A program made the position numbers and the translations under genes. The notes beneath the pieces were generated by a model. The model saw only the letters and a list, made by a program, of their open reading frames with translations. It did no database searches and had not been told where the DNA came from. Source: Clostridium sp. (GTDB taxonomy: Bacteria; Bacillota; Dethiobacteria; Dethiobacterales; Dethiobacteraceae). Taken from it: a stretch of DNA of 64,000 nucleotides. Below, piece after piece: positions 25,273-32,837 of this stretch (the first letter of the stretch is position 1; the number at the start of each line of letters is the position of its first letter). The DNA lies in assembly GCA_018335695.1 (NCBI GenBank), contig JAGXRV010000094.1:49443-113442 (forward strand). The letters are read 5' to 3'.

Positions 25273-26049
25273 CTAATCATGATTAGCCACATCCGCCAAT
25301 GCCGCGCGCAGCGCAGCAAAGCGCTCATCAAGCATACATTCAATCAAGGCGCCGTTTGTTTCCACGTGGCAATTGCCAGCCGGCATCTCCGGGTCGGCAA
25401 AGAGATTAAGCGTACTGTTCTCACGCACTTCTGCCTGCAAATCGGCAAGCCTTGACTGACAAAGCGGCAAATCATCCGGGTGGAGGCGAATAAGAATTTC
25501 GCCGCACTCATTAAGTTGCCGCAACGATTCCCGCACGATAGTTACAACTGTTTCCGGCTCGACAGCCAGCTGTCTCGCCACAAGTTTCTCAGCTATACAC
25601 ACTGCCAATTCCACCACTTGCGGCTCCACTCGCTCTAAAACTCTCTCGCGGAACTTGACGGCTTCCCGGAGCATCGCTTCAGCTTCACGACGCAGTCCGA
25701 TTCCCACAGTTTGCCCTGCGCCCAAGCCTTCCAGATAACCGTTGTCATAGCCGCGTTTACTCGCTTCCTCTGCCAAAACAAGACACTTCATTTCCGTCTG
25801 CCGCAGAAGCTCTTCGCACTCACTGCCGGCAGCCGCCAAAATTTCCGCACTCTGCCTTGCCGCAGCCTCCAGTATTTCAGCCGCCTGCTGCTCAGCGTCC
25901 GCCTTGATACAAAGGGTAGAACTTGCGGCAGTTTGCGTTAAATTCCTTCCCACGTCAACAGACAAAGTTACTTCACAAGCAGGAAGGCGGCAGATCTTCT
26001 CGGTGATTGCTATTTGCTCTGCTTTTAGCAGCTTAGACAATAATGGCAT
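25273..26049 (-). CDS. fliH: Flagellar export ATPase regulator FliH
   Basis: About 258 residues. The middle is an alanine- and glutamate-rich coiled coil (AEQQAAEILEAAARQSAEIL), with the G-rich turn YDNGYLEGLGAGQTVGIGL. The C-terminal domain (VVELAVCIAEKLVARQLAVE and LIRLHPDDLPLC) is the FliH/HrpE/V-ATPase E-subunit type fold that binds FliI. The start is the ATG at 26049 behind GAGGTG, overlapping the fliG 3' end by 17 bases. Confidence 0.88.
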   Translation of the reverse strand: MPLLSKLLKAEQIAITEKICRLPACEVTLSVDVGRNLTQTAASSTLCIKADAEQQAAEILEAAARQSAEILAAAGSECEELLRQTEMKCLVLAEEASKRGYDNGYLEGLGAGQTVGIGLRREAEAMLREAVKFRERVLERVEPQVVELAVCIAEKLVARQLAVEPETVVTIVRESLRQLNECGEILIRLHPDDLPLCQSRLADLQAEVRENSTLNLFADPEMPAGNCHVETNGALIECMLDERFAALRAALADVANHD

Positions 26050-27040
26050 CTTCACCACCTCGTGAAATAATTATCTCACCGGTCTCATCAAGTTTGCGGA
26101 CAACACTGACAATCCGCTGTTGTGCTTCTTCCACCTCACGCAGACGAACAGGACCCATAAACTCAACATCTTCCTTCAACATTTCTGCCGCTCGCTTGGA
26201 AACATTGCGGAAAATGCGTTCCTTTACTTCCTCGCTGGAACCTTTTAGCGCCAAAGCCAAATCCTTCTGGTCAACCTCACGAATAATCCGTTGAATGGAA
26301 GCGTTGTCCAAGGCGGTCACATCTTCGAAGATAAACATCAGCTTACGTATTTCATCGACAAGTTTCGGATCATCTTTCTCCAGTTCTTCTAAGATTAGCT
26401 TTTCTGTGCCGCGATCCACATTGTTTAAAATATCTACAAGCGACTGGATTCCGCCTGCGGCAGCAAAATCTTGCTGCACTACAGAAGAAAGACGCTCTTG
26501 CAGCACTCCCTCGACCTCTTTTAACACCTCTGGCGAAGTCCGATCCATCAGCGCAATTCGCCGAGCGATCTCTGGTTGCTGTTCATCAGGCAGACTGCCC
26601 AAAACCTGAGACGCCTGCAACGGATCAAGATAAGAGAGGATTAAAGCAATAGTTTGCGGGTGTTCTTGGCCAATCAAATTTGTTAACTGTTTGGGATCCG
26701 CCTTCCTGACAAACATAAATGGTTTTATTTGTGAAGCTTCTTTCAATTTCTTAATGATCTCAGTCGCTCTTTGAGTGCCTAAAGTCTGTTCCAAAAGATT
26801 ACGGGCATAATCTAAGCCGCCGTCAAGCATATAGCGCTGCGCTTGACTAAGCAGCAAAAACTCTTCCAACACTTCCTCAATCGTATTTACTTCCACCTTG
26901 GTGGTATTAGCAATTTCCAGGGAGATACGCTCAATATCAGTCTCGTTAAAATGTCTGAGAATTTTCGCCGAGACTGACGGTCCCAGTGCCATCAGTAAAA
27001 TAGCCGATTTTTTTAAGCCACTCGATTTACTGCGCGCCAA
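26033..27040 (-). CDS. fliG: Flagellar motor switch protein FliG
   Basis: 335 residues with the three armadillo-like FliG domains: an N-terminal domain that packs on FliF (KKSAILLMALGPSVSAKILR), the middle EHPQTIALILSYLDPLQASQ (EHPQ motif that binds FliM), and the C-terminal torque domain (KDLALALKGSSEEVKERIFR with NVSKRAAEMLKEDVEFMGPV and RLREVEEAQQRIV). The charged residues that face MotA are in place. The start is the TTG at 27040, eight bases after AGGAGAG. Confidence 0.95.
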   Translation of the reverse strand: MARSKSSGLKKSAILLMALGPSVSAKILRHFNETDIERISLEIANTTKVEVNTIEEVLEEFLLLSQAQRYMLDGGLDYARNLLEQTLGTQRATEIIKKLKEASQIKPFMFVRKADPKQLTNLIGQEHPQTIALILSYLDPLQASQVLGSLPDEQQPEIARRIALMDRTSPEVLKEVEGVLQERLSSVVQQDFAAAGGIQSLVDILNNVDRGTEKLILEELEKDDPKLVDEIRKLMFIFEDVTALDNASIQRIIREVDQKDLALALKGSSEEVKERIFRNVSKRAAEMLKEDVEFMGPVRLREVEEAQQRIVSVVRKLDETGEIIISRGGEDAIIV

Positions 27041-27052
27041 AAACTATCTCTC

Positions 27053-28606
27053 CTATTCTTCAGACAGCCACGCCCGAATCAAATAAGCAGCCGTATCAGG
27101 TTCCTTTTCCGCCAACTGACGGGCACGTCTGTGCAAAAGCTCCTCTTCGCTTTGCGGTTCGTCGACTGCCGGCATTTCAGCTAAAATGGGCATGTGCGGC
27201 ACAGTGGCAAGCTGGGCTTCCAACTCGCGCTCACGGCGTGCTCCTCTTGTCCGTAATACGAGAATGAAAAACAACACCAGCAGCAAAACGGCTACACCCA
27301 GGTAGATCAGTTGTTCCCTTTGTTCCCTGCGCAAAGCCTCATCCATCTCTCGCTTAGCTTCATCCAACTGTGAGGTATCAAAATTCATTCCCTGAACACT
27401 GATACTGTCTCCACGCGCCACTTGATAACCAATGGCCGCTTCGACCAGCTCGTTAATCTGTCCCAACTGCCCTTCAGTCAAGACGCCTCCGTTATCATTA
27501 ACAACAACAGCAGCATGCAAACGAATCAAGCGTCCGGGTGCCTGAATCTGCCGCTCTGTTGTTTCGCTGATTTCGTAGTTAACAGTTTCGTCATTACGCT
27601 CATAACGCGAATCGCCGCCACCCGCGGCAAAAGGATATCCGGGGATATTACTGTCCGTACCTGCCGCCCCTGGTATTGTTCCTGTCCCCTCGAATACTTC
27701 CCGTGTGACGTCTCTGCTCCGAGGCACTCCTTCAGGCGCAAAAGTGATAATGCTTGACTCAAGGGAATCAAAATCCAGCTCCGCCGTTATCATCGCGACC
27801 GCCTGTCCCACGCCTAAAACACGCTCCAGCACCCGCTGCACCCGCTGCTCCATTTCTTTCTCAAAGGAACGTCTTACCTCTAACTGCCGCAAAGTAGCTT
27901 CGGCCAACTGTCCGGAGGATGGCAACTCAGAAGATAAATCACTAAGAATGTTTCCTTGGGTGTCAATCACAGTCACATTCTCCGCCGTCAAGTTTTCCAC
28001 ACTGCCCACGACCAGATAAACAATCCCGCGAATTTGCTCAGGCTGCAGGCGCGAAAGTGGTCTAAGGCGCAAGACAATCGAAGCGGTCGGCTCCGCCGTG
28101 TCCTGAATAAAGACACTTGGTTCGGGGAGAGCCAAGTGTACCCGAGCTTGTTCCACTTCTTCCAACTGAACAATTGTCCGGCGGAGTTCTTCTTGAAGCG
28201 CCCGCAGATAATCCAGACGCCGATTAAAGTCAGTAGCTCCAAGCTGTGTCCTGTCAAAGAGTTCAAATCCTGCGCTGCCGCCGACGAGCGCCCCGGCGCT
28301 TGCCAACTGGATTCTCATTTCATAAACCTGATCCTGCCCAACTAAAATGGTTCTGCCTTCATCCGCCAACTGATAGGGGACGTTCAACTCCTGCAACCGG
28401 GCAGTAATCCGTCCGGCGTCAGCCGGCTCAAGACCCGAGAATAATGGAGCCATTCTCGGACGGGAGAGCGCCTGAGCCAAATAGAAAAGAGAAACAAGCA
28501 CTGCCGCCAGCAGAATGATCACAGCTATTTGTTTTTGCTTACTGATTTGCTGCCAACGCTCCGACAGCGTCCGAATCGAGAACGCAGCCCGGTTTTCTTC
28601 CGCCAA
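27053..28606 (-). CDS. fliF: Flagellar MS-ring protein FliF
   Basis: 517 residues with two membrane helices (IAVIILLAAVLVSLFYLAQA near residue 25 and QLIYLGVAVLLLVLFFILVL near 430), ring-building motifs between them (for example QVYEMRIQLASAGALVGGSA and RRTIVQLEEVEQARVHLALP), and a C-terminal tail (about 485-517) that binds FliG. The TTG at 28606 follows AAAGGAG. A hairpin separates it from fliE. Confidence 0.95.
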   Translation of the reverse strand: MAEENRAAFSIRTLSERWQQISKQKQIAVIILLAAVLVSLFYLAQALSRPRMAPLFSGLEPADAGRITARLQELNVPYQLADEGRTILVGQDQVYEMRIQLASAGALVGGSAGFELFDRTQLGATDFNRRLDYLRALQEELRRTIVQLEEVEQARVHLALPEPSVFIQDTAEPTASIVLRLRPLSRLQPEQIRGIVYLVVGSVENLTAENVTVIDTQGNILSDLSSELPSSGQLAEATLRQLEVRRSFEKEMEQRVQRVLERVLGVGQAVAMITAELDFDSLESSIITFAPEGVPRSRDVTREVFEGTGTIPGAAGTDSNIPGYPFAAGGGDSRYERNDETVNYEISETTERQIQAPGRLIRLHAAVVVNDNGGVLTEGQLGQINELVEAAIGYQVARGDSISVQGMNFDTSQLDEAKREMDEALRREQREQLIYLGVAVLLLVLFFILVLRTRGARRERELEAQLATVPHMPILAEMPAVDEPQSEEELLHRRARQLAEKEPDTAAYLIRAWLSEE

Positions 28607-28642
28607 AACTCATTGCTCCTTTCTGCCTGTCCCGGGTAAGCG

Positions 28643-28680
28643 GTGACCGATAGGCTGCTAACAGCCGTCAGACCGGTCAC
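28643..28680 (-). other. Hairpin between fliE and fliF
   Basis: Outer arms GTGACCG (28643-28649) and CGGTCAC (28674-28680) enclose an inner stem GGCTG/CAGCC. There is no T-run, so it is not a simple terminator. It touches the fliE stop and sits before the fliF ribosome site; mRNA processing or stabilisation is possible. Confidence 0.5.
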
Positions 28681-28976
28681 TAGATCTGCATCCGTGAAAT
28701 TTCTTGATAAGCCTCGACAACTTTATTACGCACCTGCACAGTCAACTGCATGGCCAACTTGGCTTGCTCAACCGCAATCATCACTTGGTGGATATCTTCT
28801 GCCTGACCCATTGCCAAGTTTTTGGCAGCGTCATCCGCCTGGATTTGCAGCTTATTGACCTCGCTTAGGGCGTTTTTAAACGTAGCCGCAAAACCGTCCG
28901 TCTGTATATCTTGGGTTTCCGGCTGAGTTTTTTGCCACTGCAACGGAATAAAAGGGTTGCTACCCTGAACTTTCAC
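28680..28976 (-). CDS. fliE: Basal body protein FliE
   Basis: 98 residues. FAATFKNALSEVNKLQIQAD and EDIHQVMIAVEQAKLAMQLT, then VQVRNKVVEAYQEISRMQI, are the FliE hallmark. It links the MS ring to the rod. The GTG at 28976 follows AGGTGAATTAAA. The first residues (MKVQG) are the same as in the FlaG-like protein at 30450-30809, probably chance or a shared export signal. Confidence 0.94.
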   Translation of the reverse strand: MKVQGSNPFIPLQWQKTQPETQDIQTDGFAATFKNALSEVNKLQIQADDAAKNLAMGQAEDIHQVMIAVEQAKLAMQLTVQVRNKVVEAYQEISRMQI

Positions 28977-28986
28977 TTTAATTCAC

Positions 28987-29397
28987 CTATCCTCTGCCAA
29001 TCTCCAACGCCTTCAAAAACATGCTTTTTGCCGCATTTAAAGATGTGACGTTAGCCTCGTAAGCGCGGGTAGCCGTAATCATATCTACCATTTCCTGAAT
29101 CACATTTACATTTGGGTAAGCCACATAGCCTGCCGCGTTTGCATCGGGATGCCCCGGTTCGTAAACTAACCTTGGCGGCGTTTGGTCCTCGCTTACCGCC
29201 ACTACCCGCACCCCTTCCCGGCTGCGGCGGGCTGCATCAATTTTTTCCGCAAAAACGGCGGACCTGCGCCGAAAAGGACCGCCCTCTACAGTGCGAGTGC
29301 TTTGAGCATTGGCAATATTATTAGCAATCAAATCAAGGCGAAAACGCTCTGCCGTCAGTCCGGACGAGGAAATTTGCATAGCCTTAAAAATCTGCAT
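28987..29397 (-). CDS. flgC: Proximal rod protein FlgC
   Basis: 136 residues with the rod N-terminus MQISSSGLTAERFRLDLIAN and NIANAQSTRT, and the C-terminus YPNVNVIQEMVDMITATRAY, then EANVTSLNAAKSM. It sits between FliE and FlgB/FlgF in the rod. The ATG at 29397 is behind GAGAAGGTAGG. Confidence 0.95.
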   Translation of the reverse strand: MQIFKAMQISSSGLTAERFRLDLIANNIANAQSTRTVEGGPFRRRSAVFAEKIDAARRSREGVRVVAVSEDQTPPRLVYEPGHPDANAAGYVAYPNVNVIQEMVDMITATRAYEANVTSLNAAKSMFLKALEIGRG

Positions 29398-29399
29398 AC

Positions 29400-29816
29400 C
29401 TACCTTCTCCCTTCATGGATCACATAACGCAACAGACCTTGGCGGCCGCTTAATACCTGAACGAGGGCGTTATAATTCAACTGGTTTGCGGCAAGCATCG
29501 CCATTTCGCGCTCTATATCCACATTATTGCCGTCCGGCCGCATGCTTGACTGCAAATCTGTTTTAACTTCATGTCTCACATCCTGCAAGCTGGGAGCTTT
29601 GCCCATGTGACGCGGGTGGGTGGTTGTAAGCGGCAGTCGAGTTGAACCTAAAAGTGCCTGGCGCAATTCTTCCTCAAAACGAACTTCTTTTCTTTTGTAA
29701 AGCGGCGTGTTAAGATTAGCAATATTATGAGCCATGACACGCTGACGCTCTCCGGCTGCGTTAAGACCTTTCTGCAAGACGAGAGAAACTTTATCAGTCC
29801 ATATACCGTTAATCAT
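29400..29816 (-). CDS. flgB: Proximal rod protein FlgB
   Basis: 138 residues: VSLVLQKGLNAAGERQRVMA, HNIANLNTPLYKRKEVRFEE, and the end GNNVDIEREMAMLAANQLNY. It is the first gene of the large flagellar operon. The start is one of two adjacent ATGs (29819/29816); spacing from GGGAGG favours the second. Upstream lie two identical 11-base direct repeats, but no firm promoter was found. Confidence 0.95.
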   Translation of the reverse strand: MINGIWTDKVSLVLQKGLNAAGERQRVMAHNIANLNTPLYKRKEVRFEEELRQALLGSTRLPLTTTHPRHMGKAPSLQDVRHEVKTDLQSSMRPDGNNVDIEREMAMLAANQLNYNALVQVLSGRQGLLRYVIHEGRR

Positions 29817-29841
29817 CATCGCCTCCCAACCACTCAAAAGC

Positions 29842-29893
29842 CTTACTTTTCGACACACCTAACCGTTTGCTTGCTTTCCTGTCTTACTTTTCG
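29842..29893 (-). promoter_or_regulatory. Pair of 11-base direct repeats upstream of flgB
   Basis: CTTACTTTTCG occurs at 29842-29852 and again at 29883-29893, exactly 41 bases apart (about four helical turns), within 80 bases of the first gene of the main flagellar operon. This could be a regulator site; no known flagellar operator was recognised. Confidence 0.35.
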
Positions 29894-29992
29894 CCAAAAA
29901 TGGAAAAAATCCTGCAAAGATTAAAAAAAATGGCAATAAAAGTAGAAATACTTAACATAATATCTAATTTTCCCGCAAAAAAGACATGATTT

Positions 29993-30037
29993 CATAAACA
30001 AAAGGTCTGCTCACACTGAGCAGACCTTTTGTTTATG
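29993..30037. terminator. Strong terminator hairpin of the FlaG-like/chaperone pair
   Basis: A perfect 21-base stem: CATAAACAAAAGGTCTGCTC continuing to the loop at 30014-30016, and its complement to 30037. The stop codon of the 30033-30437 gene lies inside the stem. It also isolates that pair from flgB. Confidence 0.8.
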
Positions 30038-30437
30038 AGCGATTATTTACCAACTTCATTTGCGCTAAACGCATTATATTTTTATTTTTCAGTTGTTCTA
30101 TCTCTGCCAAAATTTCAGCCAACTGCGCCAGCACTTTTTTGTAACGGAGAAAAACCCGAGTCTCCGTCAAGCAGGCAAGCAAATCAAGCGAAAGGCTATT
30201 GCCGGGCAAAACTTCACGAAGCAACTCCCGATTCTTTTTTTGCGGCTCCTCCAACTCCTGGACACGCAGCATAATTTCCTCCGCACAATGGAGCAATTCA
30301 ATTAACTGCAGCATCTCTTGACTTTCAATCAGCGCGCCTTCCGCTTGCGCAATTTGACGCACCTTTTGATAAAGCAGATATTGCTGCTGATAATTAGCGC
30401 TTAATAACTCAAGCAATTCCGTCACTTTAGCTGACAC
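30033..30437 (-). CDS. Helical protein, possible flagellar export chaperone
   Basis: 134 residues, all alpha-helical and coiled (VTELLELLSANYQQQYLLYQ, LIELLHCAEEIMLRVQELEE, LAQLAEILAEIEQLKNKNIM), with no membrane segment. Size and composition are like FlgN- or FliT-type chaperones, but no diagnostic motif was seen. It follows the FlaG-like gene and ends in a strong terminator. GTG start at 30437 behind AGGGGG. Confidence 0.55.
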   Translation of the reverse strand: MSAKVTELLELLSANYQQQYLLYQKVRQIAQAEGALIESQEMLQLIELLHCAEEIMLRVQELEEPQKKNRELLREVLPGNSLSLDLLACLTETRVFLRYKKVLAQLAEILAEIEQLKNKNIMRLAQMKLVNNRS

Positions 30438-30449
30438 TTTTCATCCCCC

Positions 30450-30809
30450 TTAAGAAAGTTGATCAATTATCATGCCGACAAAACCTTTCATATCATTCAT
30501 CATTTCCTGCGCTTTTGCGGGAGAGAGCTGATAAATCAACTCCTGCGTTGTTCTGTCGAGTGCAAACAAACGAGGCAGATCATCGTCAATCAAGACAAAG
30601 AGCAGATTGATTCCCAAAGATTCAGCCGTTTTGTTTAGCTTCTGCGCCGCGGCGAGCAATTCATCCCGATCCGGGGCTTCCCGCTCTTGTTCTTGGCTGT
30701 TTTGTCGTTCTTTAGCAAACTCAACTTGTCGGCTTTCTTGCACTAACTGCTTTTTTACTTTTTCCTGAATCCTGCTCATAATTACAGGATCCACCCCTTG
30801 CACTTTCAC
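30450..30809 (-). CDS. Divergent FlaG-like protein
   Basis: 119 residues. The C-terminal half AAQKLNKTAESLGINLLFVL, then a DDDLPRLFALDRTTQELIYQ strand pair and LSPAKAQEMMNDMKGFVGMI, has the layout of FlaG (helix, two beta strands, helix) seen in the canonical copy at 31151-31531. It lacks the usual VIDxxTxExIREIPPE core. The N-terminal half is highly charged. GTG start behind GGGGGATG. The call as a FlaG relative is an inference from layout. Confidence 0.5.
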   Translation of the reverse strand: MKVQGVDPVIMSRIQEKVKKQLVQESRQVEFAKERQNSQEQEREAPDRDELLAAAQKLNKTAESLGINLLFVLIDDDLPRLFALDRTTQELIYQLSPAKAQEMMNDMKGFVGMIIDQLS

Positions 30810-30976
30810 AGCTCATCCCCCATTTTCACGAGACAGCAGTTCCCTTTTTTCCTAAATTTGTTATCGGTTGCAAATAAAAAAACTTTACTTTATTTTAACA
30901 AAAGCATTAAGTTTTTTCAGCTTTTACCGAAAATATTATACAAAACAAAGAGCATGCGGCCTTACTCTGAAAATCA

Positions 30977-31050
30977 CCCTCTCCATCTGGGAGAGGGTTA
31001 GGGTGAACTGAAAATCCCCTCTCCCTCTGGGAGAGGGTTAGGGTGAGGGG
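30977..31050. repeat. Two copies of REP-like repeat A
   Basis: Copies at 30977-31006 (CCCTCTCCATCTGGGAGAGG core, one base changed) and 31015-31050 (consensus core) stand 38 bases apart in the 341-base gap between the divergent FlaG-like and flaG genes. The rest of the gap is AT-rich; a weak sigma-28-like element was rejected. Confidence 0.88.
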
Positions 31051-31150
31051 TGTTTTCATCCAACCGATGTTACCACAGACAATGTTGTTCAACTAACAAA
31101 AGCTAGATGCAATGCATTTTTCGCCTGGGCGAAGACGAGGAGGTGAAACA

Positions 31151-31531
31151 GTGAAAATCGGAGCAGCAAATACCCAATCTGCAATCACAACGGACGTACC
31201 GAAAAATATTGCAAATGAAAGCAGCCACCCGGCTAAAATTCGCGAAAAAGAGGAAAGCATTAAAGGAGCGCCAAACCCTCATACGGAAATTCAACCTCCG
31301 GCTTATTCGACTACGGAAATAGATGCTGCCGTAAATAAAGTAAACAGTACTTTAGACGCCTTTAGCTTCAGCCTGCGCTACAAAATCCATGACGAGTCCA
31401 ACAGAATAATGGTGCAGGTTATCGATAAAGAAACCGATGAGTTAATTCGGGAAATACCCCCGGAGCGTTTACTTCGGCTGGCGGCGCAAATCCAAGAAAT
31501 GATTGGTCTCTTGCTGGACACTAAGCGTTAG
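31151..31531 (+). CDS. flaG: Flagellar protein FlaG
   Basis: 126 residues from a GTG at 31151 behind GAGGAGGTG. The N-terminal half is disordered. The C-terminal FlaG domain is clear: VNSTLDAFSFSLRYKIHDES, IMVQVIDKETDELIREIPPE and RLLRLAAQIQEMIGLLLDTK. FlaG affects filament length in other bacteria. It is 16 bases upstream of fliS. A short hairpin TTCGCC-TG-GGCGAA lies before the ribosome site. Confidence 0.88.
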   Translation: MKIGAANTQSAITTDVPKNIANESSHPAKIREKEESIKGAPNPHTEIQPPAYSTTEIDAAVNKVNSTLDAFSFSLRYKIHDESNRIMVQVIDKETDELIREIPPERLLRLAAQIQEMIGLLLDTKR

Positions 31532-31547
31532 AAATGGAGGCTGAAAA

Positions 31548-31919
31548 ATGCTGGCAAACCCTTACCGCACATATTTGCACACCCAAATAGAGACTGCTTC
31601 CGGTCTGAAGCTGATCATTATGCTCTATAACGCCGCCATTAAGTTCACCAAGCTGGCTCAGCTAAGCTTGGCGGAAAACAAGCTGGAACAAAGCCACATC
31701 AACAACATCAAGACGCAGGATATTCTCTTTGAGCTGATGAATTCCCTCGACCCAAACCAAGGAGAAATGTCAGATAGCCTCTACCTGCTTTACGACTATA
31801 TGCAGCAGCGCCTCGTTACTGCCAACCTAAAAAAAGAAGCGGCGCCTTTGGCTGAAGTTGAAAGTTTGCTTGTTGATTTGCGCGACACATGGCTGCAAGC
31901 CTTTAATCTTACACAGTAA
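31548..31919 (+). CDS. fliS: Flagellin export chaperone FliS
   Basis: 123 residues. PYRTYLHTQIETASGLKLII with MLYNAAIKF is the FliS signature, and the four-helix bundle continues through DILFELMNSLDPNQGEMSDS to LVDLRDTWLQAFN. It holds flagellin unfolded for export and in Bacillus takes part in the FliW/CsrA loop. It forms an operon with flaG and is followed by a repeat array and a terminator. Confidence 0.93.
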   Translation: MLANPYRTYLHTQIETASGLKLIIMLYNAAIKFTKLAQLSLAENKLEQSHINNIKTQDILFELMNSLDPNQGEMSDSLYLLYDYMQQRLVTANLKKEAAPLAEVESLLVDLRDTWLQAFNLTQ

Positions 31920-31937
31920 TCAAACGAGAGGCTCTAC

Positions 31938-32197
31938 TCACCCCCCTCACCCTTACCCTCTCCCCCCAAAGGGTGGAGAGGGTATACGCTTGCTCCTCCC
32001 TAAAAATCCCCTCTCTGCTCTAAAATCCCCTCTTCCTCCATACAAAATTCCCTCTTCCTCCATACAAATCCCCTCTTCCTCCATACAAATCCCCTCTCCC
32101 TCTGGGAGAGGGCTAGGGTGAGGGCAGCTTAAATCTTAACCCTGAGGCTAGGGTGAGGGCAGCTTAAATCTTAAACCTAAAGCTAGGGTGAGGGCAA
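31938..32197. repeat. Expanded repeat-A region with 21-bp and 35-bp tandem units
   Basis: The 444-base gap between fliS and flgN holds a variant repeat A (31938-31985), three to four copies of a 21-22-base unit AAATCCCCTCTTCCTCCATA(C) from 32023, a full repeat A near 32093, and three copies of a 35-base unit beginning CTAGGGTGAGGGCAGCTTAA at 32113, 32148 and 32183. Both units are pieces of repeat A plus a short tail, so they look like local expansions of the element. Confidence 0.88.
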
Positions 32198-32224
32198 CGT
32201 GCAACAAACAGCATAACCTTCCAA

Positions 32225-32259
32225 CAGATAAAAAGACGGCGACGCCGTCTTTTTATCTG
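32225..32259 (+). terminator. Terminator of flaG-fliS
   Basis: A perfect 16-base stem CAGATAAAAAGACGGC / GCCGTCTTTTTATCTG with a 3-base loop (GAC). It lies after the repeat array and just before the flgN promoter. Confidence 0.82.
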
Positions 32260-32302
32260 CCTGCCTAAAGCAAAACTGCTTAAACTTCTTTTGCATCAGC
32301 CC

Positions 32303-32329
32303 TTAAGCTTTCATGCAAGCTGCCGATAA
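32303..32329 (+). promoter_or_regulatory. Sigma-28 promoter of flgN-flgK-flgL-fliW-csrA
   Basis: TTAA (32303-32306), 15 bases, then GCCGATAA (32322-32329), a full match to the sigma-28 -10 element. It lies 35 bases upstream of the flgN start and after the terminator at 32225. Confidence 0.75.
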
Positions 32330-32363
32330 ATTAAGCAGAAAATCAACAAACGGAGGATCTCCT

Positions 32364-32816
32364 GTGGAAGAGCTGCTCACAACCTTGCACGCACAACTAT
32401 CAACCGTCACTGCGCTGACAGAAATACTGCGGCAGGAAAGATACGCCATTGCTAAAAACGAGCCGGCATTAATGCACTACTGCCAACAGGAAAAATCGAA
32501 ACTTCAGCACTGCTTGCAACGGCTGGAAGAAGAGCGCGAAAACTCTGCCCACGGCAAATCTTTAAGAGAGCTTGCGGCCGCTCCCGGCGCTCCGGCGGAA
32601 AAACTGCTCACCTTGCGCCAAAATTTGCTGCTTGCCTTGCGGGAACTAAAAAATGAAAACGAAACGAACGCGCTCTACCTGAAGCACCAGTTGGCATATA
32701 TCAATTTTTTCCGCCAAGCAGCGGGCAATGAGTTACAGACAAATAGTTATACGAAAACGGGTATAATCAGCACACGTCAAAACACAGCTTGCGCTCTAGT
32801 CTGCGCGCTTGCCTAA
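32364..32816 (+). CDS. flgN: Flagellar chaperone FlgN
   Basis: 150 residues from a GTG at 32364 behind GGAGGATCTCCT. The helical FlgN layout is clear: VEELLTTLHAQLSTVTALTE, then ILRQERYAIAKNEPALMHYC, and a late LRELKNENETNALYLKHQLA. It escorts FlgK and FlgL, encoded next. The open frame extends 17 codons upstream without a better ribosome site and overlaps the promoter. Confidence 0.85.
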   Translation: MEELLTTLHAQLSTVTALTEILRQERYAIAKNEPALMHYCQQEKSKLQHCLQRLEEERENSAHGKSLRELAAAPGAPAEKLLTLRQNLLLALRELKNENETNALYLKHQLAYINFFRQAAGNELQTNSYTKTGIISTRQNTACALVCALA

Positions 32817-32837
32817 CTCACAAAGGAGGCCAGAGCA

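Noticed and set aside
30911..30941. Sigma-28-like element TTAA-N15-ACCGAAAA before flaG
   Set aside because: The -10 is poor and it lies over 200 bases upstream, with two repeats in between.
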